Origin: Nocardia brasiliensis NBRC 14402
Lineage (GTDB): Bacteria; Actinomycetota; Actinomycetes; Mycobacteriales; Mycobacteriaceae
Assembly (NCBI RefSeq): GCF_000308475.2
Contig: NZ_BAFT02000105.1
Location: 1-41,788, forward strand
DNA length: 41,788 bases
Reading direction: 5' to 3'
Below are positions 30,534-39,924 of this stretch, one piece after another; position 1 is the stretch's first letter, and each line of letters begins with the position of its first letter. A model generated the notes under the pieces. The model was given only the letters and a program-made list of their open reading frames with translations, was not told where the DNA came from and searched no databases. The position numbers and the translations under genes were made by a program.

Positions 30534-31961
30534 TCAGGCGGACTGTCCGCCGTCCTTACCCAGGTCGGGGCCCGACTCGCCGGTGTCCGGGGTGTCCTCC
30601 CCGGCCTTGGCGCGCTCGGCCTGCTCCCGCGCTTCGGTCTCGGCCAGCTGCGCCAGCGGATCGTCGAACGCGGTGGCGCCGCCGCCGATCACCGAATCGA
30701 TGAAGCCGGCGGGAGAGTCCAGATCGTTGGAATCGGGCAGCAGGTCGGGGTGCGCCCACACGCCGTCGCGCTTCTCCATACCCGCATCGCTGGTCAGCCT
30801 GCGCCACAGCGCCGCGGCCTCCCGCAACTTACGCGGGCGCAGTTCGAGTCCGACCAGGGTCGCGAAGGTCTGCTCGGCCGGGCCGCCGGTGGCGCGCCGC
30901 CTGCGCAGCGTCTCGGCCAGCGCGCCCGCGCCGGGTAACCGATCGCCGACGGCGTCGGTCACCACGACCTCCACCCAGCCCTCGATCAACGCGAGCAGCG
31001 TTTCCAGCCGCTCCAGCGCCTGCTTCTGCTCCGGCGTCGTCTGCGGTTCGAACGCGCCCTGCGCCAGGATCTCCTCGATCTTCGAGGGGTCGGTCAGCGC
31101 CATCGGGTCGATGCCCTGCGCGGCCTCCTCCAACGCGGAGAAGTCCATCCGGATGCCGCGCGCGTAGTCCTCGACCGCGGCCAGCACCTGCTGGCGCAGC
31201 CACGGGACGTGCCCGAACAGCCGCTGGTGCGCGGCCTCCCGGGCGGCGAGGAACACCATGATCTCGCTCTCCGGCTGCTCGAGGCCCGCGCTGAACTCCG
31301 CGATCGCCGCGGGCAGCAGAGCCGCCGTGCCGGTCGGTCCGAGCGGTAAGCCGATATCGGTGGAGGTCAGCACCTCTTTGGCGAGCTGGCCGAGGGCCTG
31401 GCCGAGTTGCGAGCCGAAGGCGAGCCCGCCCATCTGACCGAGCATGCCGACCATCGGGGCGGCGAACTCCTTGGCCTCCTCGGGCAGCGACGCGGTCCAC
31501 ATGCCCGAGATCTGCTGCGCCACCGGGTCGCACAGCCGCTGCCAGGTGCTCAGCGTCTCCTCGATCCAGTCGTTGGCCGTCCACGCGACGGTCTTGGTGG
31601 CGCCCGCGGGTAGCGTGGTCGCGCTGTCGAGCCACAGCTCGGCGAGGTGCGCGGCGTCGGTGACGGCGCCGGCGGTGCTCGCCGTGACCGGCGTGATGGT
31701 CGAACCGAGCTGCTGGCGCGCCAGTCGCTTGGCGACGTCGTAGTTCACCGGCCCGGACTGGCCCGACCCCGGCTGGCCCATGCCACTGAGCATCTGGCCG
31801 AGCGAGGTCAGCATCTGCCCGAGCTGCGACGGATCGAACCCGCCGCCCGGCCCGCCCACACCGAAGCCGAACGGGTTGTTCGACTCGGGACCGCCCGGCT
31901 CGTCACCGCGCTTGCGGTCGTCGTCGTCGCGGTTCGAAAATCCGAAGGGGACGTCACTCAT
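30534..31961 (-). CDS. Zinc-dependent metalloprotease-like protein (DUF2342)
   Basis: This is a 475-residue protein of the actinobacterial DUF2342 family, annotated as putative hydrolase or zinc metalloprotease. The N-terminus is disordered, acidic and Gly-rich (FGFGVGGPGGGFDPSQLGQM). The core has FLAAREAAHQRLFGHVPWL, whose histidines are the presumed metal site, then AVEDYARGIRMDFSALEEA. The C-terminus is acidic and probably disordered. Function is not established; a homologue (Rv3195) occupies the same position in M. tuberculosis. Start ATG at 31961 (MSDVPFGFSN), with AAGGG close by; the frame extends upstream only because it is antisense to the PDZ gene. Divergent from that gene, 126 bases apart. 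Confidence 0.85.
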   Translation of the reverse strand: MSDVPFGFSNRDDDDRKRGDEPGGPESNNPFGFGVGGPGGGFDPSQLGQMLTSLGQMLSGMGQPGSGQSGPVNYDVAKRLARQQLGSTITPVTASTAGAVTDAAHLAELWLDSATTLPAGATKTVAWTANDWIEETLSTWQRLCDPVAQQISGMWTASLPEEAKEFAAPMVGMLGQMGGLAFGSQLGQALGQLAKEVLTSTDIGLPLGPTGTAALLPAAIAEFSAGLEQPESEIMVFLAAREAAHQRLFGHVPWLRQQVLAAVEDYARGIRMDFSALEEAAQGIDPMALTDPSKIEEILAQGAFEPQTTPEQKQALERLETLLALIEGWVEVVVTDAVGDRLPGAGALAETLRRRRATGGPAEQTFATLVGLELRPRKLREAAALWRRLTSDAGMEKRDGVWAHPDLLPDSNDLDSPAGFIDSVIGGGATAFDDPLAQLAETEAREQAERAKAGEDTPDTGESGPDLGKDGGQSA

Positions 31962-32087
31962 ATCCCTTACGTTACGCGTGTGGTGCAGGCTGTTGATGTT
32001 CGCGCGGCGCGAAATCGAGGACGCGCGGCGACACGGAATGTTCGCCTCCGGCACCCGGGGAAAGCGGCGATCATTACTGTGGTCCAG

Positions 32088-33113
32088 GTGAATCGTCGGA
32101 TCCTCACCCTGGTGGCCGCTCTGATCCCGGTGCTCGTGCTCGGCGCGCTCGGTACTGTGCTCACTGTGCCGTTCGTCGCACTCGGCCCCGGCCCCACCTT
32201 CAACACCCTCGGCAAGGTCGACGGCAAAGAGGTTGTCGACGTGCGCGGCACCGAGGTGGACCCGACCACGGGCCATCTCAATATGACCACCGTGTCGGTG
32301 CGCGACGGGCTGAGCATCTTCGAGGCGTTCGGTTTCTGGGCGAGCGGCAAGCACGGCCTGGTGCCGCGCGCCGAGGTGTATCCGCCCGGGGTTTCGCGCG
32401 AGGAGATCGACAAGTCCAACCAGCAGGACTTCAAGGATTCCGAGGGCAACGCCGAGATCGCGGCGCTGCACTTTCTCAACATGCCGACGGTGGTGCTGCT
32501 GCGCAAGGTGTCCGAAGACGGCCCCGCCAAAGATCTGCTGAAGGCCGGCGACGAGATCATCAGCATCAACGGCACGCCGATCGTCGCGCCCAAGGACGTG
32601 GTCACCGCCGTCGGCGCGCAGAAGCCCGGCGATGTGCTGACCGTGCAGGTGCGTCGCGAGAGCGCCGAGCAGACCATCCAGGTGACGCTCGGGGAGCGCC
32701 CGGACGACAAGGCGAAGGGCTACCTCGGCGTCACGCCGGGCGAGGGCGCCCGCCCGCCGCTGCAGGTGGACTTCAACCTCGCCGATATCGGTGGACCGTC
32801 GGCCGGTCTGATGTTCAGCCTCGCGCTGATCGACAAGCTGACCCCGGGCGAACTGGACGGCGGAAAGTTCGTCGCGGGCACCGGCACGATCGATAACGAC
32901 GGCAAGGTCGGGCCGATCGGCGGCATCCAATACAAGATGATGGCCGCCCGGGAAGCCGGCGCGGAGACGTTCCTGGTGCCCGCCGCCAACTGCAACGAGG
33001 CTCGGCAGCGTACCCCCGAGGGGCTGCGCCTGGTGAAGGTCGAGAACCTCACCGGCGCGGTGCAATCGCTGAACGAGATCAACGCGGGCAAGGAGACGGT
33101 CAGCTGCGGCTGA
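32088..33113 (+). CDS. PDZ domain, Lon-type serine protease (YlbL-like, Rv3194c-like)
   Basis: This is a 341-residue membrane-anchored protein. TM/signal anchor is ILTLVAALIPVLVLGALG. An extracytoplasmic region follows, with PDZ around residues 140-205 (LLKAGDEIISINGTPI, then DVLTVQVRRE). A C-terminal S16 Lon-like domain carries the catalytic Ser in IGGPSAGLMFSLALID and catalytic Lys in IGGIQYKMMAAREAGAE. It probably processes or removes envelope proteins. Start GTG at 32088 gives (V)NRRILTL as in mycobacterial homologues; GTG 32079 is possible. Length is normal. The convergent PPA1309 gene begins its 3' end seven bases later. Confidence 0.92.
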   Translation: MNRRILTLVAALIPVLVLGALGTVLTVPFVALGPGPTFNTLGKVDGKEVVDVRGTEVDPTTGHLNMTTVSVRDGLSIFEAFGFWASGKHGLVPRAEVYPPGVSREEIDKSNQQDFKDSEGNAEIAALHFLNMPTVVLLRKVSEDGPAKDLLKAGDEIISINGTPIVAPKDVVTAVGAQKPGDVLTVQVRRESAEQTIQVTLGERPDDKAKGYLGVTPGEGARPPLQVDFNLADIGGPSAGLMFSLALIDKLTPGELDGGKFVAGTGTIDNDGKVGPIGGIQYKMMAAREAGAETFLVPAANCNEARQRTPEGLRLVKVENLTGAVQSLNEINAGKETVSCG

Positions 33114-33120
33114 GGCCGGC

Positions 33121-33714
33121 TCACTCCAGCGTGGCGAGCAACGCCTCGATCAGGTTGGGCGCCAGGTTGGGGTAGGTGCGCAGGTCCATGTCGGCGAATT
33201 CGTCGGCGTCGTCCTCGGGACGCACCTGCAGCAGGCACAGCGACGCACCCTCGCGCAGCACCGCCGCGAACAGCCGGGCCTCGCGGCGATCGGGATGCGC
33301 CTCGGCCGCGGCGCGCGCGGCGGCGTCGGCCGCGTCGTGGTCGGCGAGCAACGGCACCAGCGCCGCGTCCAGGGTGGATTCGGCGTCCGGCGGCAGCACC
33401 ACGATCTCCTGCACGAGCACGCACCCCTGCACGGCGGGCGGCCAGCTGGTGGTCGCGAGGAACTCGTCGAGTGCCATCGACCCGCCGGTGATGTCGTCCG
33501 GGAAAGATTCCTGCGCAACGGGAGTCAGCTCCGCGCCCGCGTCGAGCTGCTCGAGCAGTTCGGGCTGCGCGGCGACCAGGTCGGCGGTGGGTACCAGCGC
33601 GAACATCTGCGGCGGTCTGCCCCACCCTTCGGCGTCGACGAACTCGGCCACCTCCCGGACGGAACGGGCGAGGACGAGTTCGGCATGCAGATCTGCAGGG
33701 GTCACGGGGGACAT
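33121..33714 (-). CDS. PPA1309 family protein
   Basis: This is a 197-residue acidic cytosolic protein of the actinobacterial PPA1309 family, function unknown. Characteristic segments are PPQMFALVPTADLVAAQPEL, QGCVLVQEIVVLPP and MDLRTYPNLAPNLIEALLAT at the C-terminus. Start ATG at 33714 (MSPVTPADLHAEL) gives the family N-terminus, although no clear ribosome site is present. It lies between the PDZ protease and the divergent UPF0182 gene, as in related genomes. Confidence 0.82.
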   Translation of the reverse strand: MSPVTPADLHAELVLARSVREVAEFVDAEGWGRPPQMFALVPTADLVAAQPELLEQLDAGAELTPVAQESFPDDITGGSMALDEFLATTSWPPAVQGCVLVQEIVVLPPDAESTLDAALVPLLADHDAADAAARAAAEAHPDRREARLFAAVLREGASLCLLQVRPEDDADEFADMDLRTYPNLAPNLIEALLATLE

Positions 33715-33877
33715 CAAATCAAACGGGTCGAACACCGCCGCGCCCGCGCGGCCCAAATACTGTCCGATTCCGTAGAGTGGGGCGCGACGGTCCGGAAGGA
33801 CCACCCGCAACATCGGACTGCGGCGCGCGGTCGGGGCCACTCGGTGCGCGCGCCGCCGGACCTTGGAGAGTGGCATC

Positions 33878-36800
33878 GTGGGCATGCGGCCCCCCACCGG
33901 CTTACCTTCGCTTTCCCGACGCAGCCGGGTGCTGCTGCTGGCGGCCATCGTCCTTGCGGCGTTGCTGCTGCTCGGGCCACGGCTCACCGACGCCTATACC
34001 AACTGGCTGTGGTTCGGTGAAGTCCGTTTCCGCAGCGTATATCTCACCGTGCTGCGGACCAGGGTGCTGCTGTTCCTCGGGATCGCGATCTTCGTCGGTC
34101 TGGTGGTCTGGTTGGCGCTGCTGCTGGCCTATCGGTCCCGGCCGGTGTTCGTGCCGGTGGCCGGTCCGAACGATCCGATCGCCCGGTATCGCACCACCGT
34201 GATGAGCAGGCTGCGGCTGTTCGGCGTCGGCATCCCGGTGCTGCTCGGCCTGCTGTCCGGTCTGGTGGCGCAATCGAATTGGGTCACCGTGCAGCTGTTC
34301 CTGAACAGCAGCGAGTTCGGCCAGCAGGATCCGCAGTTCCATCTCGACGTCAGCTTCTACGCCTTCGAGCTGCCGTTCTACCGGATGGTGCTGAACTGGC
34401 TGTTCGTCGCGGTGGTCATCGCGTTCTTCGCCAGCCTGGTGACCCATTACGTGTTCGGCGGCCTGCGGCTCAGCGGCCGCGAAGGCACGTTGACCCGGGC
34501 CGCGCGCATCCAGCTCGCCGTGCTCGCCGGACTTTTCGTGCTGCTCAAGGCGATCGCCTACTGGTTCGATCGGTACGAGCTGCTGATGAGCAGCCGCAAG
34601 GAGCCCACCTTCACCGGTGGTTCGTTCACCGATATCAACGCGGTGCTGCCCGCCAAGCTGATCCTGCTGTCCATCGCGGTGATCTGCGCGATCGCCTTCT
34701 TCGCCGGCATCGTGCTGCGCGATCTGCGGGTGCCCGCGATGGCCGCGGCCCTGCTCGTGCTGTCCTCGATCCTGGTCGGCGCGGTGTGGCCGCTCGTCGT
34801 CGAGCAGTTCTCGGTGCGCCCGAACGCCGCGGACAAGGAAAGCGAATACATCCAGCGCAATATCGCCGCGACCAGACAGGCGTTCGGCATCACGGACGAC
34901 AAGATCGAGTACGTGGACTACAAGGGGGAGAGCAACAAGAACCCCGTCAACGTCCCGGTCGACGCGGCGACGATCGGCAACGCGCGCCTGCTCGACCCGA
35001 ACATCCTGTCGCCCACCTTCACTCAGCTGCGGCAGCTGAAGAACTTCTACGGATTCCCCGAGGCGCTCGATATCGACCGCTACAACCTCGACGGCGATGT
35101 GCAGGACTACATCGTCGCGGCGCGCGAGCTGTCCCCGGCGGCGCTGTCCGGTAACCAGAAGGACTGGATCAACCAGCACACCGTCTACACGCACGGCAAC
35201 GGTTTCGTCGCCGCGCCGGCCAACCGGGTCAACAAGCCGCAGTCCGAGGATCCGAACGCGACCGGCGGCAGCAGCGACAGCGGCTACCCGATCTTCATGG
35301 TCAGCGACCTGTTCACGCCGACCGACAAGCAGCGGATCAAGGTCGACCAGCCGCGCATCTACTACGGCGAGGTGATCTCGCAGGCCAATCCGGACTACGC
35401 CATCGTCGGTGCGTCCGAGGGCCAGCGTCCGCGCGAATACGATTCGGACGCAGCGCAGTTCACCTACGACGGCAAGGGCGGCGTGCCGATCGGCAACTGG
35501 TTCAACCGGCTCGCCTTCGCCGCCAAGTACGCCGAGCGCAACATCCTCTTCTCCTCGGCCATCGGCCCGGAGTCGAAGATCATCTACAACCGCGCGCCGC
35601 GCGAACGGGTGCAGAAGGTGGCGCCCTGGCTGACCACCGACGGCAACGCCTACCCGGCGGTCGTCGGCGGCCGGATCCAGTGGATCGTCGACGCGTACAC
35701 CACGCTCGACAACTACCCGTACGCGCAGAAGACGTCGCTGGACGGCATCGAAGACAGCGTGGACAAGAAGACCGGAAGGTTGTTGCCGCGCAAGGAAGTC
35801 AGCTACATCCGGAACTCGGTCAAGGCCACCGTCGACGCCTACGACGGCACCGTGACGCTGTACGAGACCGACCCCAGCGATCCGGTGCTCAAGGCGTGGC
35901 GCGGGGTGTTCCCCGGCGCGGTGAAACCGATGAGCGATATCTCCCCGGAATTGCGGGCGCATTTCCGTTATCCGGAGGATTTCTTCAAGGTGCAGCGCGA
36001 AATGCTGACCAAATATCACGTGGACGATCCGCGAGAGTTCTTCACCAACAACGCATTCTGGTCGGTGCCGAGCGATCCGACGATCGAGGGCGGCGGCTCG
36101 TTCAACCAGCCGCCGTACTACGTGCTGCTGGGTGATCCGCAGACGAACAAGCCGACCTTCAACCTGACCAGCGCCATGGTGGGTTACAACCGGCAGTTCC
36201 TCTCCGCGTACATCTCGGTGCGTTCGGATCCGGACGGCTACGGCAAGTTCACGATTCGGCGTTTGCCGACCGACACCCAGACCCAGGGTCCGCAGCAGAC
36301 GCAGAACACGATGACGACCGCGCCCGAGGTCTCGCGGGAACGGACCTTGCTGTCCAACTCGAACAAGATCAAGTACGGCAACCTGCTCACCTTGCCGGTG
36401 GCCGACGGCGGCATCCTGTACGTCGAGCCGTTCTACAACGAACGCAACACCGGGCCGAACACCTCCACCTTCCCGCAGTTGCTGCGCGTGCTGGTCAGCT
36501 ACCGCGACGAGGCGGGCAGCGTGAAGGTCGGTTACGCGTCCACGTTGGCAGAGGCGTTGAACCAGGTGCTGCCCGGTGCGGGTGCGCTGGCCACACCGTT
36601 CGGCGGTGACCCGGCGACCAGGCCGAAGCCCGGCACCACTCCGCCGGTCGAAGGCACCACGCCGCCGCCCGGCAACAACACCGGCACGCCGCCTCCGCCG
36701 CCGCCGGGCGGGGTCACTCCGCCGACCGGTTCGTCGGCGGCGAAGGACGCCGCCGCCGCGGAGCTGAACCGGAAGATCGAGAACGTGCGAAATGCCATGC

Positions 36801-36883
36801 GCACGGGCAACTTCCAGGACTTCGGGAAGGCGCTGGACGAACTGGACGCCGCAGTGAAGGCATACCAGGACGCCGGGCGCTAG
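33878..36883 (+). CDS. UPF0182 family multi-pass membrane protein
   Basis: This is a 1001-residue protein equivalent to Rv3193c. About seven TM helices occupy the first 330 residues: VLLLAAIVLAALLLLG, VLLFLGIAIFVGLVVWLALL, LFVAVVIAFFASLVTHYVF, and others to SSILVGAVWPLVVEQF. A large extracytoplasmic part follows (for example GVPIGNWFNRLAFAAKY and NPVNVPVDAATIGNARLLD, conserved in the family). A Pro/Gly/Thr-rich linker (about residues 905-955) leads to a short C-terminal helix. Function unknown. Start GTG at 33878 has GGAGAG seven bases upstream; TTG 33863 and ATG 33884 are alternatives. Transcription ends at a strong hairpin 40 bases after the stop. Confidence 0.93.
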   Translation: MGMRPPTGLPSLSRRSRVLLLAAIVLAALLLLGPRLTDAYTNWLWFGEVRFRSVYLTVLRTRVLLFLGIAIFVGLVVWLALLLAYRSRPVFVPVAGPNDPIARYRTTVMSRLRLFGVGIPVLLGLLSGLVAQSNWVTVQLFLNSSEFGQQDPQFHLDVSFYAFELPFYRMVLNWLFVAVVIAFFASLVTHYVFGGLRLSGREGTLTRAARIQLAVLAGLFVLLKAIAYWFDRYELLMSSRKEPTFTGGSFTDINAVLPAKLILLSIAVICAIAFFAGIVLRDLRVPAMAAALLVLSSILVGAVWPLVVEQFSVRPNAADKESEYIQRNIAATRQAFGITDDKIEYVDYKGESNKNPVNVPVDAATIGNARLLDPNILSPTFTQLRQLKNFYGFPEALDIDRYNLDGDVQDYIVAARELSPAALSGNQKDWINQHTVYTHGNGFVAAPANRVNKPQSEDPNATGGSSDSGYPIFMVSDLFTPTDKQRIKVDQPRIYYGEVISQANPDYAIVGASEGQRPREYDSDAAQFTYDGKGGVPIGNWFNRLAFAAKYAERNILFSSAIGPESKIIYNRAPRERVQKVAPWLTTDGNAYPAVVGGRIQWIVDAYTTLDNYPYAQKTSLDGIEDSVDKKTGRLLPRKEVSYIRNSVKATVDAYDGTVTLYETDPSDPVLKAWRGVFPGAVKPMSDISPELRAHFRYPEDFFKVQREMLTKYHVDDPREFFTNNAFWSVPSDPTIEGGGSFNQPPYYVLLGDPQTNKPTFNLTSAMVGYNRQFLSAYISVRSDPDGYGKFTIRRLPTDTQTQGPQQTQNTMTTAPEVSRERTLLSNSNKIKYGNLLTLPVADGGILYVEPFYNERNTGPNTSTFPQLLRVLVSYRDEAGSVKVGYASTLAEALNQVLPGAGALATPFGGDPATRPKPGTTPPVEGTTPPPGNNTGTPPPPPPGGVTPPTGSSAAKDAAAAELNRKIENVRNAMRTGNFQDFGKALDELDAAVKAYQDAGR

Positions 36884-36922
36884 GGCTCCTGCGGCCTGAA
36901 TCGCACCAGGCTCCAACGGAAC

Positions 36923-36968
36923 ACGAAAGCGGCGCTGCTATCCGAACGGATAGCAGCGCCGCTTTCGT
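36923..36968. terminator. Bidirectional terminator with perfect 22-bp arms
   Basis: Arms 36923-36944 and 36947-36968 are exact reverse complements with an AA loop. The right arm ends GCTTTCGT and the left begins ACGAAAGC, so a short T-rich tail exists on both strands. It separates UPF0182 (plus) from rpf (minus), whose stop is 17 bases further. The stem is far longer than normal terminators. Confidence 0.88.
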
Positions 36969-36984
36969 TGTGCGAGAACTATTC

Positions 36985-37542
36985 TCAGCTACCGGCGATC
37001 GACTCGATCAGTGGGTTGGTCTGCTGCAGCAGCTGCTGGTACTGATCCTGCAGGCCGTACTGCTTGGCCAGCGCGTCGCCGGCGGACTTGGCCTGCTCGA
37101 CGTAAGCCTTGGTGGTGCCGGGGGCAGGCAGGGCGGGCGCGGCCGGCGCGGGCGCGGGCTCCGGCTCGACCACGGCTTCCGGCTCCGGCGCGGAGGTGCC
37201 CGGGCGCAGGTACTGCCCGCACACCGGCCAGGCGCCGACGCCCTGGGTGGCGAGCACGTTCTCCGCGACGCGGATCTGCTCTTCCTTGCTCGCGGTGTGG
37301 GCCGAACCCTGGCCGCCGTTGGCCCGCCAGGTGCTCGGCGAGAACTGCAGGCCACCGTAGTAGCCGTTTCCGGTGGCGATCCCCCAGTTGCCACCGCTCT
37401 CGCACTGCGCGACACCGTCCCAGTCATGGGTGGGTGCGGCGGAGGCGGTCGCGGTGGAGAGTGCGAACGGGACGGCAACAAGAGCGCCGGTGACGGCGGC
37501 GAGGCCGAGGGCGCGGGCGTTGAACTTCCGGTTCTCAGTCAT
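36985..37542 (-). CDS. rpf: Resuscitation-promoting factor (Rpf) family transglycosylase
   Basis: This is a 185-residue secreted peptidoglycan lytic transglycosylase. The signal peptide covers about residues 1-36 (basic MTENRKFNARALG, hydrophobic GLAAVTGALVAVPFALS, cleavage near ASAA-PTH). The Rpf domain follows directly: WDGVAQCESGGNW with the catalytic Glu, GNGYYGGLQFSPSTW, and IRVAENVLATQG to AWPVCG. Two Cys (CES, VCG) make the usual disulfide. The C-terminal half is P/A/E-rich (EPEPAPAPAAP) and ends in a Gln-rich helix (YGLQDQYQQLLQQ). Such proteins help dormant actinobacteria resume growth. Start ATG 37542 with GGAGGG nine bases upstream. No LysM or G5 domain, unlike some Rpfs. Confidence 0.95.
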   Translation of the reverse strand: MTENRKFNARALGLAAVTGALVAVPFALSTATASAAPTHDWDGVAQCESGGNWGIATGNGYYGGLQFSPSTWRANGGQGSAHTASKEEQIRVAENVLATQGVGAWPVCGQYLRPGTSAPEPEAVVEPEPAPAPAAPALPAPGTTKAYVEQAKSAGDALAKQYGLQDQYQQLLQQTNPLIESIAGS

Positions 37543-37560
37543 GTGTGTTTTCCCTCCCTG

Positions 37561-37665
37561 CGCCTACCGAGCCCGGCGATCCAGCTGCCGGGTCCCTGCC
37601 CCCAGGTCGTCGGGGATCCTCGAACCGCGGGGCAGGGTCGCCGGTATTCGTCGGTTCGAGTTCGA
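37561..37665 (-). promoter_or_regulatory. Candidate c-di-AMP (ydaO-type) riboswitch upstream of rpf
   Basis: Read on the minus strand, the leader has a multibranch fold. ACCGA pairs with TCGGT (outer stem). A perfect 9-bp stem, CCCTGCCCC/GGGGCAGGG, encloses GCGGTTCGAGGATCC, and a third stem is CCCGGC/GCCGGG. GACGAATACCGG and CTGGATCG...GGTAGGCG sit where the conserved GAAUCC-like and GGUAGG-like segments of actinobacterial ydaO RNAs are expected. Such riboswitches precede rpf and other wall-hydrolase genes in actinobacteria. The match is by eye and imperfect (GAATACC instead of GAATCC), so another structured leader remains possible. Confidence 0.55.
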
Positions 37666-38039
37666 GCCCTTCACGGATGATCCGGGCCGTGAACGCACGG
37701 TAACGAAGAAATCTCGGCAGATCACATCTTGATAACACACGAATTGCATGAAGCGAATAACCCGAATATTGTTGTTTACGCAGCTCGCAAACGTCATCAA
37801 CACGCATTCCGGGCGGTCTGTTATAGCAACGTTATGTGTTCGAGATCACTGTTTAATAGTGGTTCAGGTCACGTTTAACCGGTGCGGGCGGTCTGGATTC
37901 GGTGCTCTGGGCGTGGCGGAGCGGCGACCTCGATCGGTCCGGCAGGCGAACGAGTGGATTTTCCGGGTAGGTACGAGTCGGTTGCCGAATGCTTTCTCGC
38001 ATGCTTCGCCAGCCTCGTTTACGGCTCTGACCAGGCGAT
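37666..38039. other. Intergenic region between rpf leader and tRNA
   Basis: These 374 bases are clearly more AT-rich (especially 37700-37870) than the rest. They probably contain the rpf promoter reading leftward; several TATC/TAAC-like -10 candidates exist and none is decisive. Short open frames on both strands have no supportable product. Confidence 0.5.
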
Positions 38040-38069
38040 TTGGCGTCAGCTCTAACCCGTGTGTAATGT
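38040..38069 (+). promoter_or_regulatory. Promoter of the initiator tRNA gene
   Basis: TTGGCG (38040-38045) and TAATGT (38064-38069) are separated by 18 bases, and the tRNA starts 13 bases after the -10. This is the normal layout for a short tRNA precursor. Confidence 0.65.
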
Positions 38070-38081
38070 TGTGTTCACCGA

Positions 38082-38155
38082 CGCGGGGTGGAGCAGCTCG
38101 GTAGCTCGCTGGGCTCATAACCCAGAGGTCGCAGGTTCAAATCCTGTCCCCGCTA
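38082..38155 (+). tRNA. Initiator tRNA-fMet (CAT anticodon)
   Basis: This is a 74-nt cloverleaf. The acceptor is GCGGGG with CCCCGC, the D-arm GGAGCAGCTCGGTAGCTC. The anticodon arm CTGGG-CTCATAA-CCCAG contains CAT and the three G:C pairs that mark initiators, and the T-arm is GCAGG-TTCAAAT-CCTGT. The first base C faces T at position 72, so the end pair is unpaired, also an initiator trait. The discriminator is A; CCA is not encoded. A terminator follows immediately. Confidence 0.97.
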
Positions 38156-38162
38156 CTCATGA

Positions 38163-38204
38163 GGGCGGTCTCGAACGAAAAGTTCGGGACCGCCCTTGTT
38201 CTTT
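38163..38204 (+). terminator. Terminator downstream of tRNA-fMet
   Basis: GGGCGGTC(T)CGAAC and GTTCGGGACCGCCC form a stem of about 14 bp with one mismatch around GAAAA. TTGTTCTTTG follows. This is a canonical strong intrinsic terminator just after the tRNA; it also lies 13 bases beyond the 3' end of the convergent TetR gene. Confidence 0.9.
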
Positions 38205-38216
38205 GTCCACGGCCTG

Positions 38217-39107
<891 letters not shown>

Positions 39108-39117
39108 GCGACCCACT

Positions 39118-39137
39118 TTAGTACTTGACAGTACTAA
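39118..39137. promoter_or_regulatory. TetR operator overlapping the -35 box of the divergent gene
   Basis: TTAGTACT-TGAC-AGTACTAA is a perfect 20-bp dyad between the divergent TetR and DUF1761 genes, 10 bases from the tetR ATG. It contains TTGACA (39125-39130), an ideal -35. A -10-like TAAATT (39148-39153) lies 17 bases further. Binding of the TetR dimer would block both promoters, the usual autoregulated arrangement. Confidence 0.82.
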
Positions 39138-39183
39138 GACCCCAATCTAAATTTAATACCGCATCGTACTTAAGGAGTTCGCC

Positions 39184-39564
39184 ATGGTAGTCGCAGGTAT
39201 CGCCGTCGCGGCGGTCGTCTCGTTCGTCATCAGTGCGGTGTTGTACGCGACGCCCCCGGTCGCGGCGCTGGTGTCGCGGACGAGCACGCCGCGGCCCGGC
39301 ATCGGCCTGCCGGTGCAGATGGCGTTCGTGCTCCTGCGTGGTCTGCTGGCGGCGGCGGTGCTCGCGATTCTGCTGATCATCGGCGATCGACACGGTGTCG
39401 GAGCCGGGGCCGCCCTTGGCGCGATCGTGGCGATCCTGCCGGTGACCATCCTCGCCGGGGCGATCGTGCACGAGAACGTGCCGATCCCGACCGCCCTGGT
39501 GCACATGACCGACTGGGTCCTCAAACTGATCGTCAGCGGTGTCGTCCTCGGACTGTTCCTCTGA
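39184..39564 (+). CDS. Small membrane protein (DUF1761-like)
   Basis: This is a 126-residue protein with four hydrophobic segments: VVAGIAVAAVVSFVISAVLY, LLRGLLAAAVLAILLIIG, ALGAIVAILPVTILAGAIVH and VLKLIVSGVVLGLFL. The last helix reaches the C-terminus. It resembles DUF1761-type four-TM proteins; function unknown. Start ATG 39184 has AAGGAG six bases upstream. It is under the dyad operator of the neighbouring TetR and is followed after 26 bases by a DUF1905 gene, so TetR probably represses both. Confidence 0.82.
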   Translation: MVVAGIAVAAVVSFVISAVLYATPPVAALVSRTSTPRPGIGLPVQMAFVLLRGLLAAAVLAILLIIGDRHGVGAGAALGAIVAILPVTILAGAIVHENVPIPTALVHMTDWVLKLIVSGVVLGLFL

Positions 39565-39590
39565 TCCCCACCCTCGACAGGAGGCCTCCC

Positions 39591-39872
39591 ATGGCTGCCG
39601 GACCCCTCGACGTCACCTTCACCGCCGTCCTCGGAAAAGTCCGCGAAGGCGACACCTGGACGTGCGTGCAACTTCCCGACTCCGCAACGATCTTCGGCAC
39701 CCGAGGCCTGGTGAAGGTAAAAGGAACCGTAGACGGCGTCCCCTTCACCTCCTCCTTCATGGCCCTCGGCGACGGCACCCACAAGCTCCCCGTCGCCGCC
39801 ACGATCCGCCGCCGCATCGAAAAGACTGACGGCGACGAGGTCACAGTCCACCTGACCGAACGACTGAACTGA
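39591..39872 (+). CDS. DUF1905 domain protein
   Basis: This 93-residue single-domain DUF1905 protein has FTAVLGKVREGDTWTCVQLP, SATIFGTRGLVKVKGTVDG, SSFMALGDGTHKLPVAATI and the C-terminal TVHLTERLN. DUF1905 is a small beta-barrel domain often found with a YdeI/OmdA domain (bacteriocin-protection-like); here it stands alone. Start ATG with AGGAGG six bases upstream. Operon partner of the small membrane protein. Confidence 0.9.
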   Translation: MAAGPLDVTFTAVLGKVREGDTWTCVQLPDSATIFGTRGLVKVKGTVDGVPFTSSFMALGDGTHKLPVAATIRRRIEKTDGDEVTVHLTERLN

Positions 39873-39924
39873 CCCCAGCGCCTCACGGCACGCCCGTCAT
39901 GGGTCCGCCCGCCAGAAGTTCGCC

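Noticed and set aside
33902..36916. 1004-codon minus-strand frame opposite the UPF0182 gene
   Set aside because: Antisense shadow with V/R/H-rich composition; UPF0182 on the plus strand is unmistakable.
37864..38118. Small minus-strand frame overlapping the tRNA
   Set aside because: It runs across the tRNA gene, has no ribosome site and shows no coding bias.
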